Both the position numbers and the translations under genes were made by a program. From NCBI RefSeq assembly GCF_965284335.1, contig NZ_OZ260076.1: 64,000 bases of DNA; one strand, 5' to 3'. Below the pieces are notes generated by a model, which did no database searches, had not been told where the DNA came from, and saw only the letters and a program-made list of their open reading frames with translations. Source of the DNA: Tabrizicola_A sp965284335 (GTDB taxonomy: Bacteria; Pseudomonadota; Alphaproteobacteria; Rhodobacterales; Rhodobacteraceae). The stretch's first letter is position 1, and each line of letters starts with the position of its first letter. Positions 25,607 through 33,725 of the stretch are shown in pieces.

Positions 25607-26515
25607 TTATGCCCTATAGGCGTGGATGCTGATCTGCTCGGGGGCAAAGCTTACAGGGCCGCGCAGCAAGACCAGATTGACCCCCGAATGCGAGATCATC
25701 ACATCGCCCGTTTCGGGGTTGGTGGTGAACTCGGCCTCTATTTCGGCCTCTAGCTGATCGGCGGCAATCACTTCGGGGTCGATTTGCAGGATCAGGCTGT
25801 CATCTGAGGAAAAGTCTGTGATGATCACCGGCTCGCCCGCGGCATGGCATGACCATGCCCAAAACGTATCGGCACCGCTGCCACCAGACAGGGTGTCACC
25901 GGCATCGCCGTTCAACGTATCATCACCCGCGCCACCAAAGATACGGTCTGGCGTCGCCTCTGCGTTGTTATTGAGAGTAAGCGGGCCGTCTGGCTGATCT
26001 TCGGCAAAATGCAGATCGTCGAGGGCAGAGAGATAATCATTGCCGTCGCCGCCATCCAACAGGTTGCTGCCATGGATGTCTTCGATCGCATCATTGCCTG
26101 CACCACCCATAATGGTGTCGTCACCCTGCGAGAAACTGGCGAAAAGCGCAGGATCTGCCCAAGCATGCACCCAAGACAGATCATTCCCAGCGCCCAATTC
26201 GATCAGGTCATTGCCGCCACCGCCCAAGACCAGATCATCGTTGTCGCTGCCGACCAGACTGTCATCGCCCTCGGTGCCATCTTGCCGCGCAAGCCCGTTC
26301 CACCAACTGTCTTGCGGCGGTTTTTCGCCCCCCGGATCACCGGCATCGTCCCCATTGTCGATGATCAGATCCAAAAGCTCATCCGCTCCTTCGGGGGACA
26401 GGCTGTTGAGACTGCTGCGCTGATCGGGAGGGGCGTCGTCTTCGGAAGCAGGATCATCGCCGCCCAAAAGAGAGCCGAACATCATCGGCAAGGCCAAAAG
26501 CAGGAGGAATTCCAC
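25607..26515 (-). CDS. RTX-type calcium-binding protein with N-terminal hydrophobic segment
   Basis: 302 residues. GTG start at 26515 is chosen because AAGGG lies 7 bases upstream and the protein then begins MEFLLLLALPMMFGSLLGG, a single hydrophobic helix, followed by an acidic Pro-rich linker. Calcium-binding nonapeptides (GGxGxDxUx) run from about residue 80 to 216: GGGGNDLIE, GGAGNDAIE, GGDGNDYLS, GGAGDDTLN, GGSGADTFW. The end (VIITDFSSDDSLIL, then a beta-rich tail) resembles repeats-in-toxin C-termini used for type I secretion. No T1SS genes adjoin. A surface or secreted protein of unknown role. Confidence 0.8.
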   Translation of the reverse strand: MEFLLLLALPMMFGSLLGGDDPASEDDAPPDQRSSLNSLSPEGADELLDLIIDNGDDAGDPGGEKPPQDSWWNGLARQDGTEGDDSLVGSDNDDLVLGGGGNDLIELGAGNDLSWVHAWADPALFASFSQGDDTIMGGAGNDAIEDIHGSNLLDGGDGNDYLSALDDLHFAEDQPDGPLTLNNNAEATPDRIFGGAGDDTLNGDAGDTLSGGSGADTFWAWSCHAAGEPVIITDFSSDDSLILQIDPEVIAADQLEAEIEAEFTTNPETGDVMISHSGVNLVLLRGPVSFAPEQISIHAYRA

Positions 26516-26600
26516 AGCGATACCCTTCACGCCACAATTTCGACACAAACTGCCCATTTGGCCAAAAAGTCAAGTGACATAGGGTCGCAAGGGGGGCTGT

Positions 26601-27341
26601 TCAGAGGTCTGACAGTACCTCGGACAAGATGGGCGCAAGGCGGGCGGCCCAGTCATGTTGCTGTTGATCGGTTGCGATCAGGTCATTGCGCAGTTCGATC
26701 AGGGTGTTGTGCCGCCCTGTCGCCAGCGCGTGGCGGTCAATCGCATCACCGGGCAGGTGGCCGGAATAGGGCTCATTATCGCCCACACAAAGATCGGTCT
26801 CGGCACGCAGGCGCGCAATGAGGGGCAGCGAAAACCGGCTGTCGAGATGCGAGTGCAGCACGCCGATATGCCAAGGCCGGGGCGGGCGACCTTTCAGGCA
26901 GGGGGTAAAGGAATGGATGGCGACGATCACCGTATCGGCGCGGCGCGCGGCCAATTCGGCATAGGCGGCATGATAGGGACGATAAAGGCGGTCCAGCCGT
27001 TCGGTGATGCCTGCGCTGTCGATGTGGCGATTGGCCGGAATGATGGTGCCATCATAGAGCTTCATCACCAGCGTCGGGTCATCCTCGCCGCGGTTGGGGT
27101 CAATCACCAGACGGCTGAAGTTCGACAGGATCGCCGGGCTGTCCAGTGCCGTGGCCAAGGCGCGCGTCAGGCCCGCCGCGCCCACATCCCATGCGATGTG
27201 GCGCGCCATATCTTCGGCAGCAATGCCCAAAGTGCCGCCCGCCACCCAGTCAGGCACCCGGTTCGAGGCATGATCGCAAGTCACCAGCCAGCGGCCGGGC
27301 CGGTTTTCCCCGATGATCTGAAAGGCATCCTGCACGGTCAT
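26601..27341 (-). CDS. N-formylglutamate amidohydrolase family protein
   Basis: 246 residues. Motifs: LVTCDHASNRVP (about 19-30), SRLVIDPNRGEDD (about 76-88), AIHSFTPCLKGRPRP-like (about 140) and GVLHS..DSRF, typical of the family (HutG-like) that removes formate from N-formyl-L-glutamate, though many members act on other N-formyl or peptide substrates. No histidine-utilisation genes are nearby. ATG 27341 is the first start, but AAAAGGGG sits just 1 base before it; a GTG at 27335 would have better spacing. Confidence 0.83.
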   Translation of the reverse strand: MTVQDAFQIIGENRPGRWLVTCDHASNRVPDWVAGGTLGIAAEDMARHIAWDVGAAGLTRALATALDSPAILSNFSRLVIDPNRGEDDPTLVMKLYDGTIIPANRHIDSAGITERLDRLYRPYHAAYAELAARRADTVIVAIHSFTPCLKGRPPRPWHIGVLHSHLDSRFSLPLIARLRAETDLCVGDNEPYSGHLPGDAIDRHALATGRHNTLIELRNDLIATDQQQHDWAARLAPILSEVLSDL

Positions 27342-27487
27342 TCCCCTTTTGCGCCGATCTGTCCGCAAACTTTGGGGTTTTGCAACAGGTGCAGAAAAAG
27401 TTAGCGCTAACGGTGCGGGCCGTTGCCCCAGTGTTCGAATTCGGTCATAACGCGTTTAACCCGATGGATCAAAAGGACAAGGCCGCC

Positions 27488-28933
27488 ATGAGACGCCTGC
27501 GCAGTGTAAAGATCGTTGCCACTCTTGGCCCCGCGTCAAACGATTACGCCACCATCCGCGCCTTGTTTGAGGCCGGGGCCGATGTGTTCCGCCTGAACAT
27601 GAGCCACGGCACCCATGCCGATATTCAGGCCCGCCACGAGATCATCCGCAAGGTTGAGGCCGATCTTGGTCGTCCGATCGGGATTTTGGCCGATCTTCAG
27701 GGGCCGAAGCTGCGCGTCGGTGCCTTTGCCAATGGGGAAGAAGAGCTGGTAGAGGGCGCAAAGTTCCGTATGGACCTTGCTGCGACGCCCGGGGATGCAA
27801 CCCGCGTGCAGCTGCCCCACCCCGAGATTTTTGCCGCCCTTGAACCCGGTGCCAGCCTGTTGGTCAATGATGGCAAGATCCGCCTTGTTGTGGATGACTG
27901 CGGCAAGGATTTTGCCAATTGCACCGTCACCGTTGGCGGCACGATTTCCAACCGCAAAGGCGTAAACGTGCCGGATGTCGTGCTGCCGCTTGCGGCCTTG
28001 TCCGAAAAGGACCGGGGCGATCTGGAATTTGCCTGCGCGCTGGGCGTCGACTGGTTGGCGCTGTCTTTCGTGCAGCGCCCCGAGGATGTGACCGAAGCCC
28101 GCGCCTTGGCCAAGGGTCGCGCGGCGATCTTGTCGAAAATCGAAAAGCCTGCGGCGGTGAAAGCCTATGATGCCATCTTGCAGGTGTCAGATGGTATCAT
28201 GGTGGCGCGCGGCGATTTGGGGGTTGAGCTGCCGGTGACCTCGGTGCCACCGATCCAAAAACGGCTGGTGCGCGGCGCGCGGGCGGCGGCAAAGCCCGTG
28301 ATTGTGGCGACCCAGATGCTGGAATCGATGATCGAAAGCCCGGTGCCAACCCGCGCCGAAGTGTCCGACGTCGCCACCGCGATTTATGAAGGCGCGGATG
28401 CGGTGATGCTTTCGGCCGAATCTGCGGCCGGGAAATACCCGATCGAGGCGGTCACCACGATGAACAACGTGGCGCTGTCGGTCGAAAAGGACCCGACCTA
28501 TCGTCAGGTGATCGAGGCCAGCCGCGTCGTGAGGCGCGAAACCATTGCCGATGGCATTGTGGCCGCCGCGCGTGAGATTGCCGAAGCCACCAATATCAAG
28601 GCGATTGCCTGCTTTTCTCAATCAGGTCAGACCGTCAGCCTTGTGGCGCGTGAACGGCCCCGCGTGCCGATCATCGCCCTGACGCCCTTGATGTCCACCG
28701 CACGCCGCCTTGCGCTGACGTGGGGGGCGCATTGCGTCATCACCGAACCGCAAGATCGTTTCAAAGGTGCTGTGATTTCCGCCGTCAAGGCCGCCCGCGC
28801 TGATCGCTTTGCCGGCGAGGAAGACATGATCGTGGTCACCGCCGGTGTGCCTTTTAACGTCAAAGGCACCACAAACATCCTGCGCGTCGCCCCATGTGAT
28901 GAACGGTTGATTTCGAAGGTCGATCCTGAATAA
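27488..28933 (+). CDS. pyk: Pyruvate kinase
   Basis: 481 residues from ATG 27488 (MRRLRSVKIVATLGPAS); an in-frame ATG at 27464 is possible but gives an atypical extension. Landmarks: FRLNMSHGTH (about 33-42), LADLQGPKLRVG (about 62-73), AILSKIEKPAA (about 215), MVARGDLGVELP (about 238-249), ATQMLESM (about 275), and the C-terminal allosteric domain. It converts phosphoenolpyruvate and ADP to pyruvate and ATP at the end of glycolysis and Entner-Doudoroff. The same strand carries a small membrane protein and ribosomal genes after it. Confidence 0.96.
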   Translation: MRRLRSVKIVATLGPASNDYATIRALFEAGADVFRLNMSHGTHADIQARHEIIRKVEADLGRPIGILADLQGPKLRVGAFANGEEELVEGAKFRMDLAATPGDATRVQLPHPEIFAALEPGASLLVNDGKIRLVVDDCGKDFANCTVTVGGTISNRKGVNVPDVVLPLAALSEKDRGDLEFACALGVDWLALSFVQRPEDVTEARALAKGRAAILSKIEKPAAVKAYDAILQVSDGIMVARGDLGVELPVTSVPPIQKRLVRGARAAAKPVIVATQMLESMIESPVPTRAEVSDVATAIYEGADAVMLSAESAAGKYPIEAVTTMNNVALSVEKDPTYRQVIEASRVVRRETIADGIVAAAREIAEATNIKAIACFSQSGQTVSLVARERPRVPIIALTPLMSTARRLALTWGAHCVITEPQDRFKGAVISAVKAARADRFAGEEDMIVVTAGVPFNVKGTTNILRVAPCDERLISKVDPE

Positions 28934-28963
28934 CTGACCATAGGTTCAGGGTGTGAGGGTGCG

Positions 28964-29188
28964 ATGGATACCGATTTGATGCTGGTGCTGGGGCTCTTCG
29001 TCTCGGTCTTGGCGATTCCCTCGCTCCTCTCGGCCTTTGCCGAAAGCCGCGCGCCGCGCGCAGGTGCCATCATGGTGCTGATCGGCGGCGTGCTTTTGGT
29101 GGTGGCGCTGACGCAAAAGCCATCGGGCTACACTTTTGCGGAAATTCCCGACGTGGTTTTTTCGGTCATCGGTCGATTTATCAACTGA
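28964..29188 (+). CDS. Small two-helix membrane protein
   Basis: 74 residues: a helix at about 4-24 (LMLVLGLFVSVLAIPSLLSA), a short basic loop (AESRAPRAG), a second helix at about 34-49, and a short tail. I do not recognise a named family. It sits 30 bp after pyk with the start preceded by a purine-rich stretch (GGTGTGAGGGTGCG). Codon use fits its neighbours and the frame is clean, so it is likely real. The short gap suggests cotranscription with pyk. Confidence 0.7.
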   Translation: MDTDLMLVLGLFVSVLAIPSLLSAFAESRAPRAGAIMVLIGGVLLVVALTQKPSGYTFAEIPDVVFSVIGRFIN

Positions 29189-29292
29189 ACCCTTGCACCC
29201 GAAGCCCAGCCCGCCTATGAGGGCGGCTTCAATACCCTGCGGGGCCGGCCAACGTGGCATGCCGAGTCGCGCCTGTAACCATGGAGATGGAA

Positions 29293-29493
29293 ATGCCCAA
29301 GATGAAGACGAAATCCGCTGCGAAAAAGCGGTTCTCCTTCACGGCCAATGGCCATGTGAAGGCAGGGGTGGCCGGCAAGCGCCACGGCATGATCAAACGC
29401 TCGACGAAATTCATTCGCGATGCATCCGGGACCATGATCCTGTGTGATAGCGACGAGAAGATCGTCAAGAAATACATGCCGTATAACCGCTAA
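29293..29493 (+). CDS. rpmI: 50S ribosomal protein L35
   Basis: 66 residues, MPKMKTKSAAKKRFSFTANG at the start, standard for bL35. ATG 29293 with GGAG 6 bases upstream. It forms the usual pair with rplT, 13 bp downstream. The 104 bp before it contain a GC-rich imperfect hairpin (around 29206-29229) that could be a leader structure. infC is not adjacent. Confidence 0.97.
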   Translation: MPKMKTKSAAKKRFSFTANGHVKAGVAGKRHGMIKRSTKFIRDASGTMILCDSDEKIVKKYMPYNR

Positions 29494-29506
29494 GGAGGCC
29501 TGAAAT

Positions 29507-29869
29507 ATGTCCCGCGTAAAATCCGGCGTTGTAACCCACGCCCGTCACCGCAAGGTGATCAAGAAAGCGGCTGGCTATTATGCCGCCCGTTCCACGAACT
29601 TCCGCACTGCGACTCAGGCCGTCGACAAGGCCCAGCAGTATGCGACCCGTGACCGTAAGGTTCGCAAGCGCCAGTTCCGCGCGCTGTGGATCCAGCGGAT
29701 CAACGCCGCTGTGCGTCTGTTCGATATGGAAATGACCTATTCGCGTCTGATCGACGGCCTGACCAAGGCTGGCATCATGGTGGACCGCAAGGTTCTGGCC
29801 GATCTGGCCGTGCATGAGCCCGAAGCGTTCAACGCCATCGCCGCGCAGGCCAAGGCCGCGCTGGCCTGA
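29507..29869 (+). CDS. rplT: 50S ribosomal protein L20
   Basis: 120 residues, standard for bL20: MSRVKSGVVTHARHRKVIKK at the start and the RKRQFRALWIQRINAA core. Preceded by AAGGAGG (29492-29498), an ideal ribosome-binding site. L20 binds 23S rRNA early in 50S assembly and in many bacteria represses its own operon. A palindrome and a strong terminator follow directly. Confidence 0.98.
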   Translation: MSRVKSGVVTHARHRKVIKKAAGYYAARSTNFRTATQAVDKAQQYATRDRKVRKRQFRALWIQRINAAVRLFDMEMTYSRLIDGLTKAGIMVDRKVLADLAVHEPEAFNAIAAQAKAALA

Positions 29870-29885
29870 TTTTCGTCGAAAATCA
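29867..29885. repeat. 19-bp extragenic palindrome, copy 1
   Basis: TGATTTTCGTCGAAAATCA, a perfect palindrome around a central T, overlapping the rplT stop. The same core (GATTTTCGTCGAAAATC) recurs at 62368-62386 after hemC. Both copies lie right behind a gene, so it may be a short hairpin element or part of a 3' end. Confidence 0.6.
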
Positions 29886-29887
29886 GG

Positions 29888-29916
29888 AAAAGGCCCCGGG
29901 TTTCCGGGGCCTTTTT
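29888..29916 (+). terminator. Rho-independent terminator of rpmI-rplT
   Basis: AAAAGGCCCCGG, loop GTTT, CCGGGGCCTTTTT: a 12-bp stem with the T-run. The complementary A-run makes it work on the minus strand too, where it follows the tag stop. Confidence 0.92.
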
Positions 29917-30482
29917 CATTTGTGCGACGGGTGACGGAAACAGGTCACCAGATGGTCGTTCACCATCCCAACCGCCTGCATGAAGGCATAGGTGATAGTG
30001 GGGCCGCAAAAGGTGAAACCCTCTTTCTTCAAGGCCTTGGCCAGCGCCTGTGACTGTGCTGTTTGCGCCTGCGCGGCGCCCATGTTGGGCAGATTGGTCA
30101 CGATGGGGCTGTGGTCCACATGCTTCCAGATAAAGTTTGAAAACCCCTCACCCGCCTCGATCCGAAGATAGGCTTGCGCACCACGGATCGTCGCTTCGAT
30201 CTTGCCGCGGTGGCGAATGATGCCGGGGTCTTGCAAAAGGCGCAGGGTTTCCGCCTCGCCCCATGTGGCGACGATGGCGGGATCAAACCCGGCAAAGGCC
30301 GCACGAAAGCTGTCGCGTCGGCGCAAGATGGTGATCCACGACAGCCCGGCCTGAAAGGCCTCAAGCATCAGGCATTCCCACAGAGCGCGGGGGTCATATT
30401 CCGGCACGCCCCATTCGGTGTCGTGATAGGCGACATACAGAGGATCTGTCCCGCACCAAGGGCAGCGAATGGGGTCTGACAT
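29916..30482 (-). CDS. tag: DNA-3-methyladenine glycosylase I
   Basis: 188 residues, usual for Tag. CPWCG near the N-terminus (zinc Cys), YHDTEWG (about 19-25), EAFQAGLSWITIL (about 42-54), and the C-terminal zinc-binding pair in DHLVTCFRHP. It removes 3-methyladenine from alkylated DNA in base-excision repair. It converges on rplT and shares its terminator. It stands alone on its strand. Confidence 0.95.
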   Translation of the reverse strand: MSDPIRCPWCGTDPLYVAYHDTEWGVPEYDPRALWECLMLEAFQAGLSWITILRRRDSFRAAFAGFDPAIVATWGEAETLRLLQDPGIIRHRGKIEATIRGAQAYLRIEAGEGFSNFIWKHVDHSPIVTNLPNMGAAQAQTAQSQALAKALKKEGFTFCGPTITYAFMQAVGMVNDHLVTCFRHPSHK

Positions 30483-30580
30483 CTGCGCTCCGAAAAATAT
30501 GAAAGATTTGAAACAACATTGCTCTTTTACGCCGTCTTTACCTGCATGGCGACAGTATGGCGCTGCATCCGGGGGACAGC

Positions 30581-31435
30581 ATGCAGGCGAACCAGCGCAA
30601 ACCTTTGATCGACGCCCAAGCCGGGCTTGCCAGCCCTTTGGGGGTGATGATTTCGCATCAGGATCGGGACACCATGGCCATGGTGCGCGCGGCGATTGAT
30701 GCGCGACGCATGCGCTTGGCCTATCAGCCTGTCGTTCTGGCGCGCGATCCGGAACGCGTGGCCTTTTACGAAGGGCTGATTCGGGTGATGGACACCACGG
30801 GCCGTGTGATCCCGGCCAAGGATTTCATCGGCGCGGTGGAAAGCACCGACATCGGACGCGAGATTGACTGCATCGCGCTGGAATTGGGGCTGGGGGCCTT
30901 GGCCCGCCACCCGGCGGTGCGGATTTCAATCAATATGTCAGCGCGGTCGATCGGATATCCGCGCTGGATGCGGGTGTTGAAACGGGGGCTTGCCGCACAC
31001 CCGACGGTGGGAGAGCGGCTGATTTTGGAAATTACCGAAACCTCGGCCATGCTGGTGCCGGAATTGGTCATTGCCTTTATGCAGGATTTGCAGGCCGAAG
31101 GCGTGGCCTTTGCCTTGGATGATTTTGGGTCGGGCTATACGGCCATTCGCTATTTTAAGGATTTCTTCTTTGATATCTTGAAGATCGATGGCCAATTCAT
31201 CCGTGGCATTCAGGCAGATCCTGACAATGCAGCACTGACGGCGGCGCTCTTGTCGATCGGGCGGCACTTTCAGATGTTCACCGTCGCCGAAGCGGTCGAG
31301 ACCGCCGAAGAAGCGCAGTTTTTAATGAACCTTGGGGTGGATTGCCTGCAAGGGTATCTGTTCGGCGCGGCCACCTTGAAACCTGATTTCGCCGCCCCCC
31401 CACCGCAGGCGCCCACCACCCGAAACCGTGCCTGA
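30581..31435 (+). CDS. EAL-domain protein (cyclic-di-GMP phosphodiesterase)
   Basis: 284 residues made almost wholly of one EAL domain. The EAL motif reads EGL (64-66), keeping the metal Glu. Other active-site residues are present: Asn in RISINMS (118), Glu in LEITE (150), DDFGSGYT (180-187), Lys in KIDGQF (201), Glu in AEAVET (237) and QGY (257). So hydrolysis of c-di-GMP is plausible. No sensor or membrane segment. ATG 30581 has GGGGGA upstream; ATG 30557 is an alternative. It stands alone, divergent from tag. Confidence 0.85.
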   Translation: MQANQRKPLIDAQAGLASPLGVMISHQDRDTMAMVRAAIDARRMRLAYQPVVLARDPERVAFYEGLIRVMDTTGRVIPAKDFIGAVESTDIGREIDCIALELGLGALARHPAVRISINMSARSIGYPRWMRVLKRGLAAHPTVGERLILEITETSAMLVPELVIAFMQDLQAEGVAFALDDFGSGYTAIRYFKDFFFDILKIDGQFIRGIQADPDNAALTAALLSIGRHFQMFTVAEAVETAEEAQFLMNLGVDCLQGYLFGAATLKPDFAAPPPQAPTTRNRA

Positions 31436-31570
31436 ATGGCGACCTGCCGCCGTGTCCGAAACGGCCCCTGCGTCACCTTGGCTTGCATGCGCGCTTGCTT
31501 TTGTAGCCCGCTTTGCCTAGCCATGCTGCAAAGCGGCATCCCGTCGCTGGGCGAATGGAGGGGATAGTTC

Positions 31571-32743
31571 ATGACCAATGTGGTAATCGTTGCAGCGGGT
31601 CGGACCGCAGTTGGCAGCTTTAACGGCGCTTTTGCGGGCACTCCGGCCCATGATCTGGGCGCGGCTGTGATTGAGGGTGTTGTGGCCCGCGCTGGCATCG
31701 ACAAGGCCGAGGTGGAAGAAACCATTCTTGGCCAAGTTCTGACCGCAGGTCAGGGCCAGAACCCGGCCCGTCAGGCCGCCATTCGCGCTGGTTTGGCCAA
31801 GGAATCCAGCGCATGGTCGCTGAATCAGGTCTGCGGCTCGGGTCTGCGGGCCGTCGCCTTGGGTGCGCAGCATGTCACCTTGGGCGATGCCAAGATCGTC
31901 ATCGCGGGCGGGCAGGAAAACATGTCGCTCTCGCCCCATGTCGCGCATCTGCGCGCCGGGCAGAAGATGGGCGATCTGAATTTCATCGATTCGATGATCC
32001 GCGACGGGCTGTGGGACGCGTTCAACGGCTATCACATGGGCCAGACGGCGGAAAACGTCGCCAACCAGTGGCAGATTTCCCGCGATATGCAGGACGAATT
32101 CGCGCTGGCCAGCCAAAACAAGGCCGAGGCTGCGCAAAAGGCGGGCAAGTTCAAGGATGAGATCATCGGTTTCACCGTGAAAACCCGCAAGGGCGATGTG
32201 GTGGTCGACTCTGACGAATACATCCGTCACGGCGCCACGCTGGAATCGATGCAGAAACTGCGCCCGGCCTTCACCAAGGACGGCTCGGTCACCGCAGGCA
32301 ATGCCAGCGGCATCAATGACGGTGCGGCCGCGGTCATGCTGATGACTGACAAAGAGGCCGAAAAGCGTGGGCTGAAGGTTCTGGCGCGGATTGCCTCCTA
32401 TGCCACGGCCGGTCTTGACCCCTCGATCATGGGTGTGGGTCCGATCTATGCCAGCCGCAAAGCGCTGGACAAGGCCGGCTGGAAGGTTGGCGATCTGGAT
32501 CTGGTGGAAGCGAATGAAGCCTTTGCCGCCCAGGCTTGCGCGGTGAACAAGGACATGGGCTGGGATCCAGCGATTGTGAACGTCAACGGCGGCGCGATTG
32601 CGATTGGCCACCCGATTGGCGCTTCGGGCTGCCGGATTTTGAACACGCTGATCCATGAGATGGGCCGTCGCGATGCCAAGAAGGGTCTTGCGACCCTGTG
32701 CATCGGTGGTGGCATGGGCGTGGCCCTGACGCTGGAGCGCTGA
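31571..32743 (+). CDS. phaA: Acetyl-CoA C-acetyltransferase (beta-ketothiolase)
   Basis: 390 residues, family standard. Nucleophilic Cys88 in NQVCGSG, active-site His in GGAIAIGHPIGASG (about 347), and the second Cys in LCIGGGMG (about 377). It condenses two acetyl-CoA to acetoacetyl-CoA. It is followed 126 bp later by phaB on the same strand, the typical polyhydroxybutyrate pair; the polymerase gene phaC is not here. Also the entry step of the ethylmalonyl-CoA pathway. Confidence 0.95.
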   Translation: MTNVVIVAAGRTAVGSFNGAFAGTPAHDLGAAVIEGVVARAGIDKAEVEETILGQVLTAGQGQNPARQAAIRAGLAKESSAWSLNQVCGSGLRAVALGAQHVTLGDAKIVIAGGQENMSLSPHVAHLRAGQKMGDLNFIDSMIRDGLWDAFNGYHMGQTAENVANQWQISRDMQDEFALASQNKAEAAQKAGKFKDEIIGFTVKTRKGDVVVDSDEYIRHGATLESMQKLRPAFTKDGSVTAGNASGINDGAAAVMLMTDKEAEKRGLKVLARIASYATAGLDPSIMGVGPIYASRKALDKAGWKVGDLDLVEANEAFAAQACAVNKDMGWDPAIVNVNGGAIAIGHPIGASGCRILNTLIHEMGRRDAKKGLATLCIGGGMGVALTLER

Positions 32744-32869
32744 GTCCCGCTGCGGACGCAAAAAATTTGCTGCAAACGCAAAATGGGCGCGCAATAAAGT
32801 TGCGCGTCCTTATTCATTTCGGTAACAGGATTTCAAGGGGATACACTGGCATACCTAAATGGAGGAATC

Positions 32870-33595
32870 ATGGGACGGGTAGCACTGGTTACGGGCGGGT
32901 CGCGCGGCATTGGAGCGGCGATTTCGGTGGCGCTGAAAGCGGCGGGTTATACGGTTGCTGCAAATTACGCAGGCAATGATGAGGCCGCGGCAGCCTTTAC
33001 CAAGGAAACCGGCATCCCAACCTATAAATGGTCAGTCGCCGACTATGACGCCTGCGCTGCGGGCATCACCAAGGTGCAGGCCGATCTTGGCCCGGTTGAG
33101 GTGCTGGTGAACAATGCGGGCATCACCCGCGACGCCATGTTCCACAAGATGACCCCCGGCCAGTGGAAAGAGGTGATCGACACCAACCTGACCGGCCTGT
33201 TCAACATGACCCATCCCTTGTGGTCGGGGATGCGGGACCGCAAGTTTGGCCGTGTGATCAACATCTCGTCGATCAACGGGCAAAAGGGGCAGGCGGGTCA
33301 GGCCAACTATTCGGCGGCGAAGTCGGGCGATTTGGGCTTTACCAAGGCCTTGGCACAAGAGGGCGCGCGCGCGGGCATCACCGTGAACGCAATCTGCCCC
33401 GGCTATATCGGCACCGAAATGGTGCGTGCGATTGACGAAAAAGTGCTGGCCGAGCGGATCATCCCGCAAATCCCGGTGGGCCGTCTGGGCGAGCCGGAAG
33501 AGATTGCGCGCTGCGTGTTGTTTTTGGCCGCAGATGATGCAGGCTTTATCACCGGGGCGACGATTTCGGCCAATGGTGGGCAGTTCTTCGTCTGA
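32870..33595 (+). CDS. phaB: Acetoacetyl-CoA reductase
   Basis: 241 residues, short-chain dehydrogenase. TGGSRGIG (8-15), NNAG (about 80), Ser in NISSINGQKGQ (about 138), YSAAK (about 151) and SANGGQFFV at the end, as in PhaB. It reduces acetoacetyl-CoA to (R)-3-hydroxybutyryl-CoA with NADPH. A very strong ribosome-binding site (GGAGGA, 4 bases before ATG) and its own terminator downstream suggest high expression. Confidence 0.95.
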   Translation: MGRVALVTGGSRGIGAAISVALKAAGYTVAANYAGNDEAAAAFTKETGIPTYKWSVADYDACAAGITKVQADLGPVEVLVNNAGITRDAMFHKMTPGQWKEVIDTNLTGLFNMTHPLWSGMRDRKFGRVINISSINGQKGQAGQANYSAAKSGDLGFTKALAQEGARAGITVNAICPGYIGTEMVRAIDEKVLAERIIPQIPVGRLGEPEEIARCVLFLAADDAGFITGATISANGGQFFV

Positions 33596-33622
33596 CAGCG
33601 GCGATATCGTCACAAAATCTGC

Positions 33623-33650
33623 AAAGCCCGGCGAAACCGCCGGGCTTTTT
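33623..33650 (+). terminator. Rho-independent terminator of phaAB
   Basis: AAAGCCCGGCG, loop AAAC, CGCCGGGCTTTTT: an 11-bp stem ending in a T-run, 28 bp after the phaB stop. Confidence 0.92.
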
Positions 33651-33725
33651 CCATCTGGCAATTCCGCCAACCTTGCGCCGCGCCGGGGCTGGCCTTAACT
33701 CTGTGCCCAACGGCAGGGGGCAAGC

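Noticed and set aside
29189..29292. Ribosomal-protein leader (L20 autoregulatory) structure before rpmI
   Set aside because: An imperfect hairpin is present, but nothing that matches a known L20 leader could be shown by eye.
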